Below, in pieces: positions 1 through 8,461 of a stretch of 35,763 nt of DNA. The translations under genes were made by a program, and so were the position numbers. Positions within the stretch are counted from its first letter, which is position 1, and each line of letters opens with the position of its first letter. The stretch is from the NCBI RefSeq assembly GCF_028275115.1, contig NZ_JAQCNH010000015.1, positions 1-35,763 on the forward strand, given 5' to 3'. Below the pieces are notes generated by a model. It ran no database searches, had not been told where the DNA came from, and saw nothing but the letters and a program-made list of their open reading frames with translations. The DNA comes from Halorientalis sp. GTDB taxonomy: Archaea; Halobacteriota; Halobacteria; Halobacteriales; Haloarculaceae.

Positions 1-122
1 TCGGTGACGACTATCACGTCGAGACCCGCGTCCGAGGCCGCGGTGAGCGGGTCCGGGACGGAAGCGGTCGCGTCGAACGACCCCGTAGAGTGGACGTGCG
101 GGTCGATACTGACCGTTCGCAT
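1..122 (-). CDS. PHP-domain metal-dependent phosphoesterase (5' part only)
   Basis: Only the first 40 codons lie in the window; the gene runs off the left edge. The ATG is at 120-122 on the minus strand. The protein opens MRTVSIDPHVHSTGSFDA and continues through PDPLTAASDAGLDVIVVT. The early HVHS followed by a short helix and a hydrophobic beta strand ending in T is the first metal-binding motif and second strand of the PHP (polymerase and histidinol phosphatase) fold, whose members hydrolyse phosphate esters with a tri-metal site. The start lies 4 bases after the stop of the archaetidylserine synthase gene, so the two are probably co-transcribed and translationally coupled. The substrate cannot be told from this fragment. 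Confidence 0.8.
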   Translation of the reverse strand, partial: MRTVSIDPHVHSTGSFDATASVPDPLTAASDAGLDVIVVT

Positions 123-126
123 GCGC

Positions 127-816
127 TCAGAGACCGAACTCCAGAACAATCGCGACCCCGACCACCACGAGCGCGAGTAGGCCCGCGACGGTGTGGCTGC
201 CGACGGTCTTGTAGCTCCGGTAGTTCGAGACCATCAGCGGTGCGGCGAGCAGGATGGTCACGGCGGCCAGCCAACCGGTCCACCGGGTGACGGTGGCGAG
301 AACGTAGTTGACGACCACCAGTACGTTGACGTGGACGACGGTGATACCCCGATAGTAACTCGTCCCGTCCTCGGCGCCCAGCCCCTGGCTGGCGAAACGC
401 ACCAACCGGAGGAGGCCGAACGCGAGGACGGCGAAACCAACGACGACGCTGAGAAAGACGTGTGGCGCCATGACGACGTGATAGATAGCGACGGCCGGAA
501 TCAGATACGTGAACACGTCGATGAACGCGTCGATGTGCCGGCCCATCGCCGTCGGTTCGGCGTACTCCCTCGCGTAGAACCCGTCGAGTTTGTCGAAGCC
601 GAACCCAACCAGCATGGCGAGCAGCGCCCAGTTCGGCTCACCGGTCAACACCAGCAGCGTCGCCGTCCAGCCGAAAAACAGCGCCACGAGACTGATGTAG
701 TCGGCGACCCCGAGGCTGAGCAGCATGTGCTCTTCGTCCTCCGGTGGTTTCCGCCGGTCGACCTCTCGTCTGACGTTTCGTACTGCGGTCCGGACGTGAG
801 TTTTGACGTCGGTCAT
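127..816 (-). CDS. pssA: CDP-alcohol phosphatidyltransferase, probable archaetidylserine synthase
   Basis: A 229-residue membrane enzyme that would join a CDP-activated archaeal lipid to an alcohol such as serine. The complete family signature is present in DKLDGFYAR followed by MGRHIDAFID: D-xx-D-G-xx-A-R-x8-G-xxx-D-xxx-D, with all four catalytic and metal-binding Asp residues. Several hydrophobic segments follow, as expected for the six-helix fold. Haloarchaeal PssA is known to support archaeosortase-dependent lipid anchoring of surface proteins; that this copy does so is inference. I chose the ATG at 814-816 because the longer frame reaches only a TTG at 849. The box at 856-862 would give a short leader before this ATG. 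The downstream PHP gene starts 4 bases after the stop. Confidence 0.8.
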   Translation of the reverse strand: MTDVKTHVRTAVRNVRREVDRRKPPEDEEHMLLSLGVADYISLVALFFGWTATLLVLTGEPNWALLAMLVGFGFDKLDGFYAREYAEPTAMGRHIDAFIDVFTYLIPAVAIYHVVMAPHVFLSVVVGFAVLAFGLLRLVRFASQGLGAEDGTSYYRGITVVHVNVLVVVNYVLATVTRWTGWLAAVTILLAAPLMVSNYRSYKTVGSHTVAGLLALVVVGVAIVLEFGL

Positions 817-855
817 GGACCACTTCCCGTACGTGAGTCGAACTGCCAAGGAACG

Positions 856-862
856 TATAAAT
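856..862 (-). promoter_or_regulatory. TATA-like box for the archaetidylserine synthase gene
   Basis: Reads ATTTATA on the minus strand, about 43 bases before the ATG at 816, so transcription would begin roughly 15 bases before the start codon. A second AT-rich run (TATATATG on the minus strand, near 875-882) lies further upstream and could serve instead. Confidence 0.45.
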
Positions 863-917
863 CTGACTGTGAGACATATATAGACGCCAGAGTATCTATA
901 CGAGTGTCCGTTCGGCT

Positions 918-1490
918 CTACAGCATCGTCGTCTGCCGTCGCTCGAACCCGAACAGGTCGTAGTAGCTAACGCGTTTTTCAGGTTCGAACCCGTTCGCGG
1001 CAAAGACACGTTTCGACGGGACGTTGTCGACCGCGACGAGAGCGGTCACGCGGTCTGCTCCCCGTCTCGCCGCCTCACGGAGTGCCCGGCCGACCAGCGC
1101 AGTGGCGATGCCTCGATCCCGGGAGTCGGGGTCGACGAACACCCGCCAGACGTACGCGCCGTCGAACAGGTGTTCGGAGTTCAGTGCCTCGACGTAGACC
1201 GGGCGATTGTGACTCAGAAAGAGATACCCCACGAGGTCACCCTCGACGTGGCCGGTGACGACCCGGTCGGTGGGTGCCGGTTCGACGAACGCGTCGGCTT
1301 CGGAGCGGTCGAGTTCCCCAGCGCGGCGGCAGTCGATGTCGACTCTATCGAGCAGTTCGGGGTCCGGCGCGGTCGACAGGTCACGGACGTACTGGTCGAG
1401 TTTGGCGAACCTGATCCCGAGGTTGTTCAACTGGTCGTACAGACGTCGACTGTACTCGTGTCGGGTCAGCCGTACCAGCGGGTTCTGCAC
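918..1490 (-). CDS. GNAT-family N-acetyltransferase
   Basis: A 190-residue protein. The second half is a GNAT domain: the strand AYVWRVFVDP leads into DSRDRGIATALVGRAL, which holds the acetyl-CoA pyrophosphate-binding R-x-x-G-x-A pattern, and VDNVPSKRVFAANGFE is the usual final helix and strand. The first 60 residues are helical and less typical. The acceptor is unknown; the family acetylates amines on proteins, antibiotics and small molecules. The start is a GTG at 1488-1490, supported by an AT-rich run (CTATTTTTTT on the minus strand) about 25-30 bases upstream, which suits a leaderless message. It lies downstream of the ThDP enzyme on the same strand but appears to have its own promoter. 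Confidence 0.8.
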   Translation of the reverse strand: MQNPLVRLTRHEYSRRLYDQLNNLGIRFAKLDQYVRDLSTAPDPELLDRVDIDCRRAGELDRSEADAFVEPAPTDRVVTGHVEGDLVGYLFLSHNRPVYVEALNSEHLFDGAYVWRVFVDPDSRDRGIATALVGRALREAARRGADRVTALVAVDNVPSKRVFAANGFEPEKRVSYYDLFGFERRQTTML

Positions 1491-1567
1491 GTGCGAGGGG
1501 TACTCGGTGCCCGGAAAAAAATAGTTATCGACCGGACACCCGGTCCCGGACCGGCAGTCGACGCAGC

Positions 1568-3262
1568 TCAGTCGTGGACGAGGACGTCGAGCACGTCCGT
1601 TCCCTCACGTTCGAGCGCCGCTGCGACGGCAGCTTCGATCTCGTCGGGCGTCTCGACGCGTTGGCCTCGCGCCCCGTGGCTCTCTGCGTTCTTGACGAGG
1701 TCGACCGGCGGCTCGAAGTCCATCCCGACGTAGTCGTAGTCCTCGTCTGTGCCGCCGAACATGGAGATGGTGTTGTCTTTCAGGATGCGGTAGTTGCGGT
1801 TGTCCGGAATGACCACTGTGAGGTCGAGGTCGTGGCGGACCGCGGTGTATATCGACTGTGGGTAGTACAGGTACGAGCCGTCGCCGATGTAGCCCACCAC
1901 GTCGCGAGGGTCCTCGGTCATCGACTCGGCCACCGCCGCTCCCACGGCGGCCGGAAGGCCGTAGCCGAGTCCGCCACCCTTGTTCGAGATCATCTGTTCG
2001 GCCTCCATCTCCCAGCGGATCAGGAGTGGGTACTTCGAGGTCACGCCCTCGTCAACGACGTAGGCGTCCGGTGCGCTCGCCTCGAGCGCGTCCACGAGTT
2101 CGGCTTTGGAGGCACGTGTCTCGCCTTCTGGGGTCTCGTCCTCGCTCATCGACTGGATCGTACTGGAGAGGGCCTGTTTCGTCGTCTCGACGCTATCGAT
2201 CCGGCGCTGCCGTTCCTCGTCGTCGAGCCGGTCCTCGAGGCGGTCGGCCAACTGTTCCATCACCAGACCAGGGTCGCCGACGACGGCGGCCTGTGTCGAG
2301 TGGTTCTTTCCGACCTCGTACGCGTCGTCGGAGATAGAGATACAGGTGGTGTCGGTGTCGACCAGCGCGTTCTCGTGGTTCAGCAGGGTCGTATGGGTGG
2401 ACGTGCCGACGAACACGAGCGTGTCGGTGTCCATGAGCATGCTCGCGATTCCCTCGTTCGGCGGGATGTGTGAGACCCACTGTGGGTGCTCGCCGGGAAA
2501 GTTCACCTCACAGGCGAGGATTTCGGCGTGGACCCGCGCCCCGGCGGCCTCGGCGAAGTCGACGGCCGCGTCCACGGCATCGGCCCCCGAGCGGGCGACG
2601 TGATCGCCCAGTATCAGAACGGGGTCGTCGGCCTCGGCGAGCAGGTCGGCCGCTCGTTCGACCTGGCCGGCGTCGCCCGGACCGGCGTTCGGAATCGGAC
2701 CCAGCGGCTCGATAGCGTCCGGGTCGGTCTCGGACAGCATCACGTCCTGCGGGAGGCCGAGGAACACCGGCCCCGTCGGCGGGGTGAGGGCGACACGGAA
2801 CGCCCGCCGGAGCATCGTCGGCAGCGCCGTCACGTCCAGCACCTCGTCGGACCACTTGGTGAACTGGTCGACCATCGCCTCCAGGTCGCCGTAGAGGAGG
2901 GGCTCCTCGTGACGGAAGTCCCGTTCGTGATTGCCGGCGGTGATGACCAGCGGCGTGCCCGCGAACTGTGCGGCGTAGGTGTTTCCGACACCGTGGGCCA
3001 GGCCGGGCGTGATATGAAGGTTGACTACGCCCGCGGGCATCACACTCTGGTCGTGATGGGCGTGATACCGGCGCGTGCTGGCGTAGCCCGATGCCATCCC
3101 GACCGCGATGTCTTCGTGGAGGCCCAGCACGTATTCGAGGTCGCTTCGGCTGATCGCGTCCAGTATCGCCAACTCCGTCGTGCCGGGGTTGCCGAAGACG
3201 TGTTCGACGCCGTACTGCTCCAGCGCGTCGACGAACAGATCCGAACCGGTATACTCTGGCAT
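1568..3262 (-). CDS. ThDP-dependent 2-oxoacid decarboxylase, benzoylformate decarboxylase / acetolactate synthase type
   Basis: 564 residues, full length for the family, with the three domains in order. The N-terminal pyrimidine domain carries FGNPGTTELAILDA (residues 23-36) and the catalytic Glu50 in GLHEDIAVGMASGYA. The central domain is of the Rossmann type. The C-terminal diphosphate domain carries GGGLGYGLPAAVGAA and the ThDP/Mg motif GDG(460-462)...N488. The GNPGTTEL start resembles benzoylformate decarboxylase more than acetolactate synthase, and no small regulatory subunit gene is adjacent. A likely role is non-oxidative decarboxylation of a 2-oxo acid in the cytoplasm. The gene follows a TAXI-type TRAP transporter on the same strand, so the imported acid may be its substrate (inference). 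An AT-rich box at about 3291-3297 suggests its own promoter. Confidence 0.85.
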   Translation of the reverse strand: MPEYTGSDLFVDALEQYGVEHVFGNPGTTELAILDAISRSDLEYVLGLHEDIAVGMASGYASTRRYHAHHDQSVMPAGVVNLHITPGLAHGVGNTYAAQFAGTPLVITAGNHERDFRHEEPLLYGDLEAMVDQFTKWSDEVLDVTALPTMLRRAFRVALTPPTGPVFLGLPQDVMLSETDPDAIEPLGPIPNAGPGDAGQVERAADLLAEADDPVLILGDHVARSGADAVDAAVDFAEAAGARVHAEILACEVNFPGEHPQWVSHIPPNEGIASMLMDTDTLVFVGTSTHTTLLNHENALVDTDTTCISISDDAYEVGKNHSTQAAVVGDPGLVMEQLADRLEDRLDDEERQRRIDSVETTKQALSSTIQSMSEDETPEGETRASKAELVDALEASAPDAYVVDEGVTSKYPLLIRWEMEAEQMISNKGGGLGYGLPAAVGAAVAESMTEDPRDVVGYIGDGSYLYYPQSIYTAVRHDLDLTVVIPDNRNYRILKDNTISMFGGTDEDYDYVGMDFEPPVDLVKNAESHGARGQRVETPDEIEAAVAAALEREGTDVLDVLVHD

Positions 3263-3385
3263 AGAGATACTGTCTCTCCGGCGGGCACCCGTAAAATAGT
3301 TAACCTCCAGGATTCAGCTGCTGCCAACGGCTTCCAGCAGCCCAAGGAAAAACTGTGACTTCGAGTTCGGCCGAGTGGCTGTGGC

Positions 3386-3670
3386 CTATCCGCTGCCGGC
3401 GAGTCGGTCCAGGAAGCCGCCACGGCTGTCCCCGTCACCGTTCTTCACTGGGGCACAGGTCCTCTCAGTCACGGTCTCGTCGTCGCGGGTGACGACCTCG
3501 AAACAAACGGTCTCATCGGGTTCGGACAGGGCAGCCCGCCACGGCCCGCTGCAACTGTCCGATGCGACTGTGGTCCCGCGAACGACCGGGACCCCGACAC
3601 AGGTCGCGTCGGTGGCGGTCCGGTGCTTCTCGACCGCCGTAGTGCCGATAGGTTCGAAAAAACGCCGCCG
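3386..3670 (-). CDS. Coding-like 94-codon frame right after the TRAP permease stop, with no normal start codon
   Basis: This stretch lies in the 408-base gap between permease and decarboxylase. It is open in the same frame as the permease, directly after its TGA (3671-3673), and ends with TAG at 3386-3388. No ATG, GTG or TTG occurs in the first 60 or so codons. Codon third positions are mostly G or C and the translation looks haloarchaeal: acidic, soluble, with four Cys in the contexts DATCVGVP, SDSCSGPW, TVCFEVV and ERTCAPV, ending RGGFLDRLAGSG. It could be a cut-off C-terminal domain of the permease, a separate gene using a rare start, or a decayed gene. TAXI permease loci often carry a small third gene (for example DUF1850), but I see no clear match. 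The boundaries given are those of the open frame. Confidence 0.4.
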   Translation of the reverse strand, partial: RRRFFEPIGTTAVEKHRTATDATCVGVPVVRGTTVASDSCSGPWRAALSEPDETVCFEVVTRDDETVTERTCAPVKNGDGDSRGGFLDRLAGSG

Positions 3671-6049
3671 TCAGCGGTCCCGCGCTCTGGGGGCGGGCGT
3701 GACAGCGGTCGGCAGTCGGTCGAGTTGTGTGAGCAGTAGTCCCGCCAGCGCGACGGTGGCCCCGGTGAGCTGGAGCAGCATCGTCGGGCCGCTCCCGACG
3801 TACACGTTCAGTGCCGGCGCGTACATCGCGGGCAGGGCGAGCAGGAGGTAGACCGCGCGGTGTGGGAGGCCGAGGACGTGTCGACCGTCGAAGCCGATTG
3901 TGACTGCGGTGAGTGCGATGACGCCGACGAACACGCAGAACGCCGACACGGGCGTCCCGGTCAGCGACCAGTTGACGAGGCTGTCGTTTACCACCAGCGC
4001 GAACGGAATCAGGAAGCCGGCCGCGCCGATTCGCAGCGCCTGTTTGGCCGAGATCATGAATCCGCTGTTTGCGATTCGGGAGCCGACCGCGACGCCGACC
4101 GCGACCGGCGGCGTGATCGCCGACAGCATCGCGAAGTAAAACACGAACAGGTGGGCCGTAATCCTCGTGACGCCAAGTTGCACCAGCGGACTCACGAGCA
4201 GCGTCGCCACGAGGATGTACGCCGCGGGCGTCGGCATCCCGAGGCCAAAGAGGATGCTGGTGATCATCGCCAGGATGAGGACGACCAGCAGCACACCGCC
4301 ACCGAGCGCGACCATCCGGACGCTGATCTCGGCGGTCAGCCCGGTCTGGGTGAGCATGCTGATGATGACCCCCATCGCGGCGAGGACGCCCACCAGCGGG
4401 GCCATGTCCATCGCGCCGCGACGGAAGCCCTTGAGCGTGGTGTAGACGGTCTCGACGAGCGTGTACGCCGTCCGTTCGACAGCGGTTCCGACGGCGACGC
4501 CCGAGGCGGCCCCGTCGGCGGACTCACTGGGGTCGGCGAGACCGCCGAGGTTGCGGGCCAACGCCGCGATGGGATTGCCCAGCACCATCGTCCCGATCAT
4601 CGTCAGGGACGTGTACAGGCCCGCGGCCATCGGGGAGAGTTGCATGACGACCAGCGTGTAGACGAGCACGGCCATCGGGATGGCGAAGTGCGCGCCGTCG
4701 AAGAAGCGGTTGACGGAGCCGGCGAAGTCCTCAACCGCGCTGGTACCGTCCCGCCCCTGCATGGCGACGGCCTTGAGCAGGCGGGCGACGAGGAGCGCGA
4801 CGATGGCGGCCGCGGCCGACTGAGAGAGACCGAGACCGCCGACGAATCTGGCCGCGTAGAACGTGCCCACGACGAGCAGCGCGTACGCTGTCTTCAGCAC
4901 CGATCCACGGCTGAACGCCTGTGCCCAGATGCCGGGTCCGTCCGTGTTCTCGGTCGTCCAGCCGTACCGCAGGATCGCAAACTGGACTGCGATGCCGACC
5001 GAGAAATAAAACAACAGCGCCGGGATGATGGCGGCCTGGATGACACGGACGTAAGCGACGCCCAGAATGTCGGCCATCAGGAACGCGGCGACACCCATGA
5101 CGGGAGGCATGATCTGGCCGCCCGAGGAGGCGACGCTCTCGATGGCGGCCGCGTAGTCCTTCCGGACGCCCTGGTCTTTCATCATCGGGATAGTGAACGA
5201 GCCGGTGGTCGCGGCGTTGGCCGCGGCGCTCCCGGTAATCGACCCCATCGCCATGCTGGAGAGGACGGCGACGTGGACGACGCCGCTCCGTAAGTTCTCA
5301 CCGAGTTTCTGCCCGAGACCCAGGATGACGTCGAGCGCGCCGAACTCGCGGGCGAGTCCGGCGAACATAATGAAGATGGCGACCCACGTCGCGCCGATCT
5401 CCATGATGAAGCCGAACGCGCCGGTGAGTCGGACCGCGCCGTAGGTGGCGATGCCTTCGAGCGAGAACCCAGGGTGCTGGAGGAAGCCGGGCAACAGGTT
5501 TCCGAAGAACGCGTACAACACGGAGCCGACGGCGACGAGCGCGATTGACCAGCCGTAGGCCCGCCGGGTGGCGTCGATCGTCAGGACGACGATCGCGAGT
5601 CCGACGTACAGGTCTAGCGGCTGGAATCCCGAAATGAGGGCTGGACCGTCCAGACGCGCGTAGTTCGTGAAGACGTGGTAACTCGCCGCGGTGGCGACCA
5701 GCGCGAGGGCGGCGCAGAGTATCCCATCGGCGACCCTGACGAGCCGGTAGGGACGGTCGGACAACCAGCGTGTCATCTTCGTCGCAGTGCTTCGGTCGGT
5801 CGAACTTTCGGCAACCGCGAGCGCCCGCGAAAGGTAGTACAGCGCCAGTCCGGCGCCAAAAAAGCCGATGGCGAACTTCGCACGGACGAGGGGACGCTCC
5901 CAGGCGAAGTACAGCGTCGCGGCGGTCAGGCCGGCGCCGAGGAGTGTGATAACCGTGAGCAGTAGTTGTTCGACGATTCCCCGCTCGCGGAAGGCATCGA
6001 GGTCATCGCGCGGCGACCAACTGCCGGTTTCGGATGTGGTATCGGTCAT
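3671..6049 (-). CDS. TRAP transporter fused permease, 4TM/12TM (TAXI type)
   Basis: 792 residues of highly hydrophobic sequence. It is a fusion of the small (DctQ-like) and large (DctM-like) TRAP membrane subunits, as is typical of TAXI systems. The N-terminal third has about four to six membrane spans. The DctM part is recognised by GSITGSAAANAATTGSFTIPMMK and IESVASSGGQIMPPVMGVAAFLMA, the helical hairpin and substrate/sodium region, and by GLGMPTPAAYILVATL and SAITPPVAVGVAVG near the C-terminus. It would drive secondary, ion-coupled uptake of an organic acid bound by the receptor encoded 43 bases upstream. The start MTDTTSETGSW gives a short polar N-terminus before the first span. The TGA stop is followed in the same frame by 94 further coding-like codons. 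Confidence 0.9.
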   Translation of the reverse strand: MTDTTSETGSWSPRDDLDAFRERGIVEQLLLTVITLLGAGLTAATLYFAWERPLVRAKFAIGFFGAGLALYYLSRALAVAESSTDRSTATKMTRWLSDRPYRLVRVADGILCAALALVATAASYHVFTNYARLDGPALISGFQPLDLYVGLAIVVLTIDATRRAYGWSIALVAVGSVLYAFFGNLLPGFLQHPGFSLEGIATYGAVRLTGAFGFIMEIGATWVAIFIMFAGLAREFGALDVILGLGQKLGENLRSGVVHVAVLSSMAMGSITGSAAANAATTGSFTIPMMKDQGVRKDYAAAIESVASSGGQIMPPVMGVAAFLMADILGVAYVRVIQAAIIPALLFYFSVGIAVQFAILRYGWTTENTDGPGIWAQAFSRGSVLKTAYALLVVGTFYAARFVGGLGLSQSAAAAIVALLVARLLKAVAMQGRDGTSAVEDFAGSVNRFFDGAHFAIPMAVLVYTLVVMQLSPMAAGLYTSLTMIGTMVLGNPIAALARNLGGLADPSESADGAASGVAVGTAVERTAYTLVETVYTTLKGFRRGAMDMAPLVGVLAAMGVIISMLTQTGLTAEISVRMVALGGGVLLVVLILAMITSILFGLGMPTPAAYILVATLLVSPLVQLGVTRITAHLFVFYFAMLSAITPPVAVGVAVGSRIANSGFMISAKQALRIGAAGFLIPFALVVNDSLVNWSLTGTPVSAFCVFVGVIALTAVTIGFDGRHVLGLPHRAVYLLLALPAMYAPALNVYVGSGPTMLLQLTGATVALAGLLLTQLDRLPTAVTPAPRARDR

Positions 6050-6092
6050 CGTGAATGTAGAGAGCGGTTACAGCAGCGTCGGGTCTCGGTCG

Positions 6093-7154
6093 TTACTGTT
6101 CGCCGATTTCGTAGTCGTCGTTCCAGACGCCCTGCTCCTTGTAGAAGTCGGCAGCGGCGGGATGGAACGGCAGGGTGTCGTAACCGTTCTCCATCCAGAA
6201 CGACCCTTCTTCCATCGTCGAGAGCAGGGCGTTCTCGTCGCCGAGGCCGTCGCGCTGGTTCCACAGCGTCTCCAGGAACGTGTAGAGCGTATCGTAGTCG
6301 AAGTCGTCCCGGGTGACGAAGTTGTACGCCAGCGCCGGCGTGTCGAGCGTGTCGGGCGCGTAGGCGTACCCGTCGAACTGGTCCGTGTCGACTGCGGTCA
6401 TGACGACCGAGGGGTCTTCTTCGAGTTCGGACGTGACGTTCTCCGGGAACTGAAGCAGGCGGAGGTCGGTTGTGCTTTTCATCTGCTGGAGCCAACTGGG
6501 CTCGACGGCGAGGTTGACGAAGGTTCCGGCCCCGGCGTCGAGGCGACCCTCGCTCATCGCGCTGCCCTGCTCGCCGTAGCCGATACTGATGCGCTCGTAC
6601 TCCTCCGTGGAGAAACTCAGTGCGTACTCGAGCATCTCCGCGGTTCCCGAGCCACTGGGCGTCGGCGAGACTCGGTCGCCCGAGCCGATGTCTTCGATAC
6701 TCGTCCAGCCGTCGTTGGACGAACAGAGGAACCACGCCAGGTCGTACAGGTGAAACGCCTGATACGGGGTGTAATCGAGGTCCCCGAACGGGTCCTCGCT
6801 GTTTGCGATCTTGCTCGCCGTCCAGTTCTGTATGTAGACGATGTCGGACTGGTCCTGGCTGAGTCGGCCGATGTTGGCGTTGGTCCCCTCGCTAGGCTGG
6901 GCCTGTACGCTCACCGTATCGTCGTTCTGGCTCACGACGTTGGCGAGGACCGTACTCATCGTGTAGGCCGACGTGTCCTGGGTCGAGGTCGTCATGACCA
7001 TCTCGCCGTCGGCACCTGGTGCCTCACTGCTGGCACTGCCCTCGTCACCGAAACAGCCGGCGAGACCGGCCGCACCGACGAGCCCTGCTGTGCCGAGCGA
7101 ACGCTTCATGAACGACCGCCTGTCGACGCTGTCTCGTACCGAGCTTCCACGCAT
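6093..7154 (-). CDS. TRAP transporter solute receptor, TAXI family, Tat-exported lipoprotein
   Basis: 353 residues. The N-terminus has a twin-arginine signal (DRRSFMKRS) followed by a hydrophobic stretch and a lipobox LAGC, so the protein should be folded before export and anchored outside the membrane by a lipid on the Cys. The mature part begins with a low-complexity linker (GDEGSASSEAPGADGE), then the TAXI ligand-binding fold: MVMTTSTQDTSAYTMSTVLANVVSQ, DIVYIQNWTASKIAN, DLAWFLCSSNDGWTSIEDI and GSGTAEMLEYAL. It captures substrate for the fused permease encoded just downstream. The start ATG lies about 30 bases after a clear TATA box, which suits a leaderless message for the transporter operon. 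Confidence 0.88.
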   Translation of the reverse strand: MRGSSVRDSVDRRSFMKRSLGTAGLVGAAGLAGCFGDEGSASSEAPGADGEMVMTTSTQDTSAYTMSTVLANVVSQNDDTVSVQAQPSEGTNANIGRLSQDQSDIVYIQNWTASKIANSEDPFGDLDYTPYQAFHLYDLAWFLCSSNDGWTSIEDIGSGDRVSPTPSGSGTAEMLEYALSFSTEEYERISIGYGEQGSAMSEGRLDAGAGTFVNLAVEPSWLQQMKSTTDLRLLQFPENVTSELEEDPSVVMTAVDTDQFDGYAYAPDTLDTPALAYNFVTRDDFDYDTLYTFLETLWNQRDGLGDENALLSTMEEGSFWMENGYDTLPFHPAAADFYKEQGVWNDDYEIGEQ

Positions 7155-7181
7155 AGCAACCCAATTAACATTTACTGTACT

Positions 7182-7188
7182 TATAGCC
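7182..7188 (-). promoter_or_regulatory. TATA box of the TRAP transporter operon
   Basis: Reads GGCTATAAGT on the minus strand within an AT-rich intergenic region (7155-7358). Its centre is about 30 bases before the receptor ATG, so the message should have little or no leader. A purine-rich GAAAGG just upstream could be the TFB element. Confidence 0.65.
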
Positions 7189-7358
7189 TTTCATAATAGA
7201 AGTGTAAAATTGAACTCTGTCTGTGTTAACGTTGTTCCGTGTTAAACAGCCTCTACCAGTGGATAATTCACCGATACGGTGTTTGGAATCAATAACGGAA
7301 GGGGTAGTCGATGGCTTCGTGCCCGTGACGGTCCGCTTGACCGGAGACGCCGTTCGTA

Positions 7359-8360
7359 TCAACTCTCCGGTGCGAGTGTTTCAATGGTTCGCTGGATGTC
7401 CGCCTGCTCGGCCGCGCGGGGGAAAGAGACGGACGCGGAGGTCACGCCGTCGATGGCCTCGAACTCGTCGATACGGTCGCGACACTCCGCTGGCGTCCCG
7501 GCGACGGCGAGTTCGTCGAGCAGGTCTTCCGGGAACTCCGCGACGATTCGTTCGCGGTCGCCGTCGTCCCAGTTGTCGTGAATCTCGTTGGCCAAGTCCT
7601 CGTAGCCCTGGCGGGCCAGCGCGTCCCGGTAGAACGTGCCCATACCGCCGATGTAGAAGCAGAGGTGGGATTTGACGAGCTCCCGTGCACGTTCGCGGTC
7701 CTCGTCGACACAGCAGGTCAGCGAGACCGTGACTTCCTGGTCGGTCCGGTTTTGATCACCCAGGTCGGCACCGTGGTCGAAATCGTTCAGTCGGTCCCGG
7801 AGGCCGTTTTTCGTGAGCATCAGGGCGTGCCAGCCGTCGGCGAAGCGGCCAGCGAGTTCGACGGACTTGGGGCCCATTCCGGCGGCGTCGATCTGCGGCG
7901 TCTCGGCGGGTGGGTCACAGCGCAGACGGAACCCGTCGAGGTCGTAGTACTCGCCGTCGTAGCTGACCCGCTCGCCCGAGAGGACCTGCTTGACCACATC
8001 GACGGTCTCGCGGGTGTATTTCAGCGGATTGTCGAACTCTTTGCCGTGCCAATTCTCGATGACGATGGGGCCGGAGGGGCCGAGGCCGAGCCGGAAGCGG
8101 CCGTCCGAGACCTCCTGTAGGGTGGCGGCGGTCTGGCCGATGAGCGTGGCCGACCGGGAGTAAATCGGCATGATCGACGTGCCGATACCGATTTCGTCGG
8201 TTCCGTGGGCGATGCTCGTGAGTGTGGTCACCGCGTCCCGGCCCCACGTCTCGGGGAGCCACGCGCGGTCGTATCCCAGGCTTTCTGCGGTCTGTGCCTG
8301 TTCGACGAGCGTGTCCACGCTGGGCTGTGCCGCGACCGGCAGGAATACGTCACGCACCAT
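7359..8360 (-). CDS. F420-dependent LLM-class oxidoreductase
   Basis: 333 residues of luciferase-like TIM-barrel sequence. It opens MVRDVFLPVAAQPSVDTLVEQAQTAE in the usual first strand and helix, followed by GYDRAWLPETWGRDAVTTL, IGIGTSIMPIYSRSA, GRFRLGLGPSGPIVIENWHG and ELAGRFADGWHALMLTKNGL. The family transfers hydride to or from deazaflavin F420 or acts as a flavin monooxygenase; haloarchaea make F420, and the sequence fits that branch (it recalls the NP1902A group). A second, distant paralogue lies at 19066-20046. The gene sits between the SDR and the TRAP operon and has its own promoter box 27 bases upstream. The substrate is unknown; an acyl-CoA or alcohol/aldehyde step is a guess from the neighbourhood. 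Confidence 0.82.
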   Translation of the reverse strand: MVRDVFLPVAAQPSVDTLVEQAQTAESLGYDRAWLPETWGRDAVTTLTSIAHGTDEIGIGTSIMPIYSRSATLIGQTAATLQEVSDGRFRLGLGPSGPIVIENWHGKEFDNPLKYTRETVDVVKQVLSGERVSYDGEYYDLDGFRLRCDPPAETPQIDAAGMGPKSVELAGRFADGWHALMLTKNGLRDRLNDFDHGADLGDQNRTDQEVTVSLTCCVDEDRERARELVKSHLCFYIGGMGTFYRDALARQGYEDLANEIHDNWDDGDRERIVAEFPEDLLDELAVAGTPAECRDRIDEFEAIDGVTSASVSFPRAAEQADIQRTIETLAPES

Positions 8361-8383
8361 ACCGTTTCACCGGCCGGGGTGGG

Positions 8384-8391
8384 CAAATAAG
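8384..8391 (-). promoter_or_regulatory. TATA box of the first LLM oxidoreductase gene
   Basis: Reads CTTATTTG on the minus strand, centred 27 bases before the ATG at 8360, as expected for a leaderless haloarchaeal transcript. It shows that the gene need not depend on the upstream SDR promoter. Confidence 0.55.
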
Positions 8392-8461
8392 TTGCCGCCG
8401 CGCCCGTCGGACCGGCACCGGGGACGACTCTCGTCGCCCCGAAAAAGCAATTGAGGGTCGG

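Noticed and set aside
3860-5293. 477-codon plus-strand open frame
   Set aside because: It is the complement of the TRAP permease gene; its composition (Asp/His/Arg-rich, no hydrophobic core) is that of a high-GC antisense frame.
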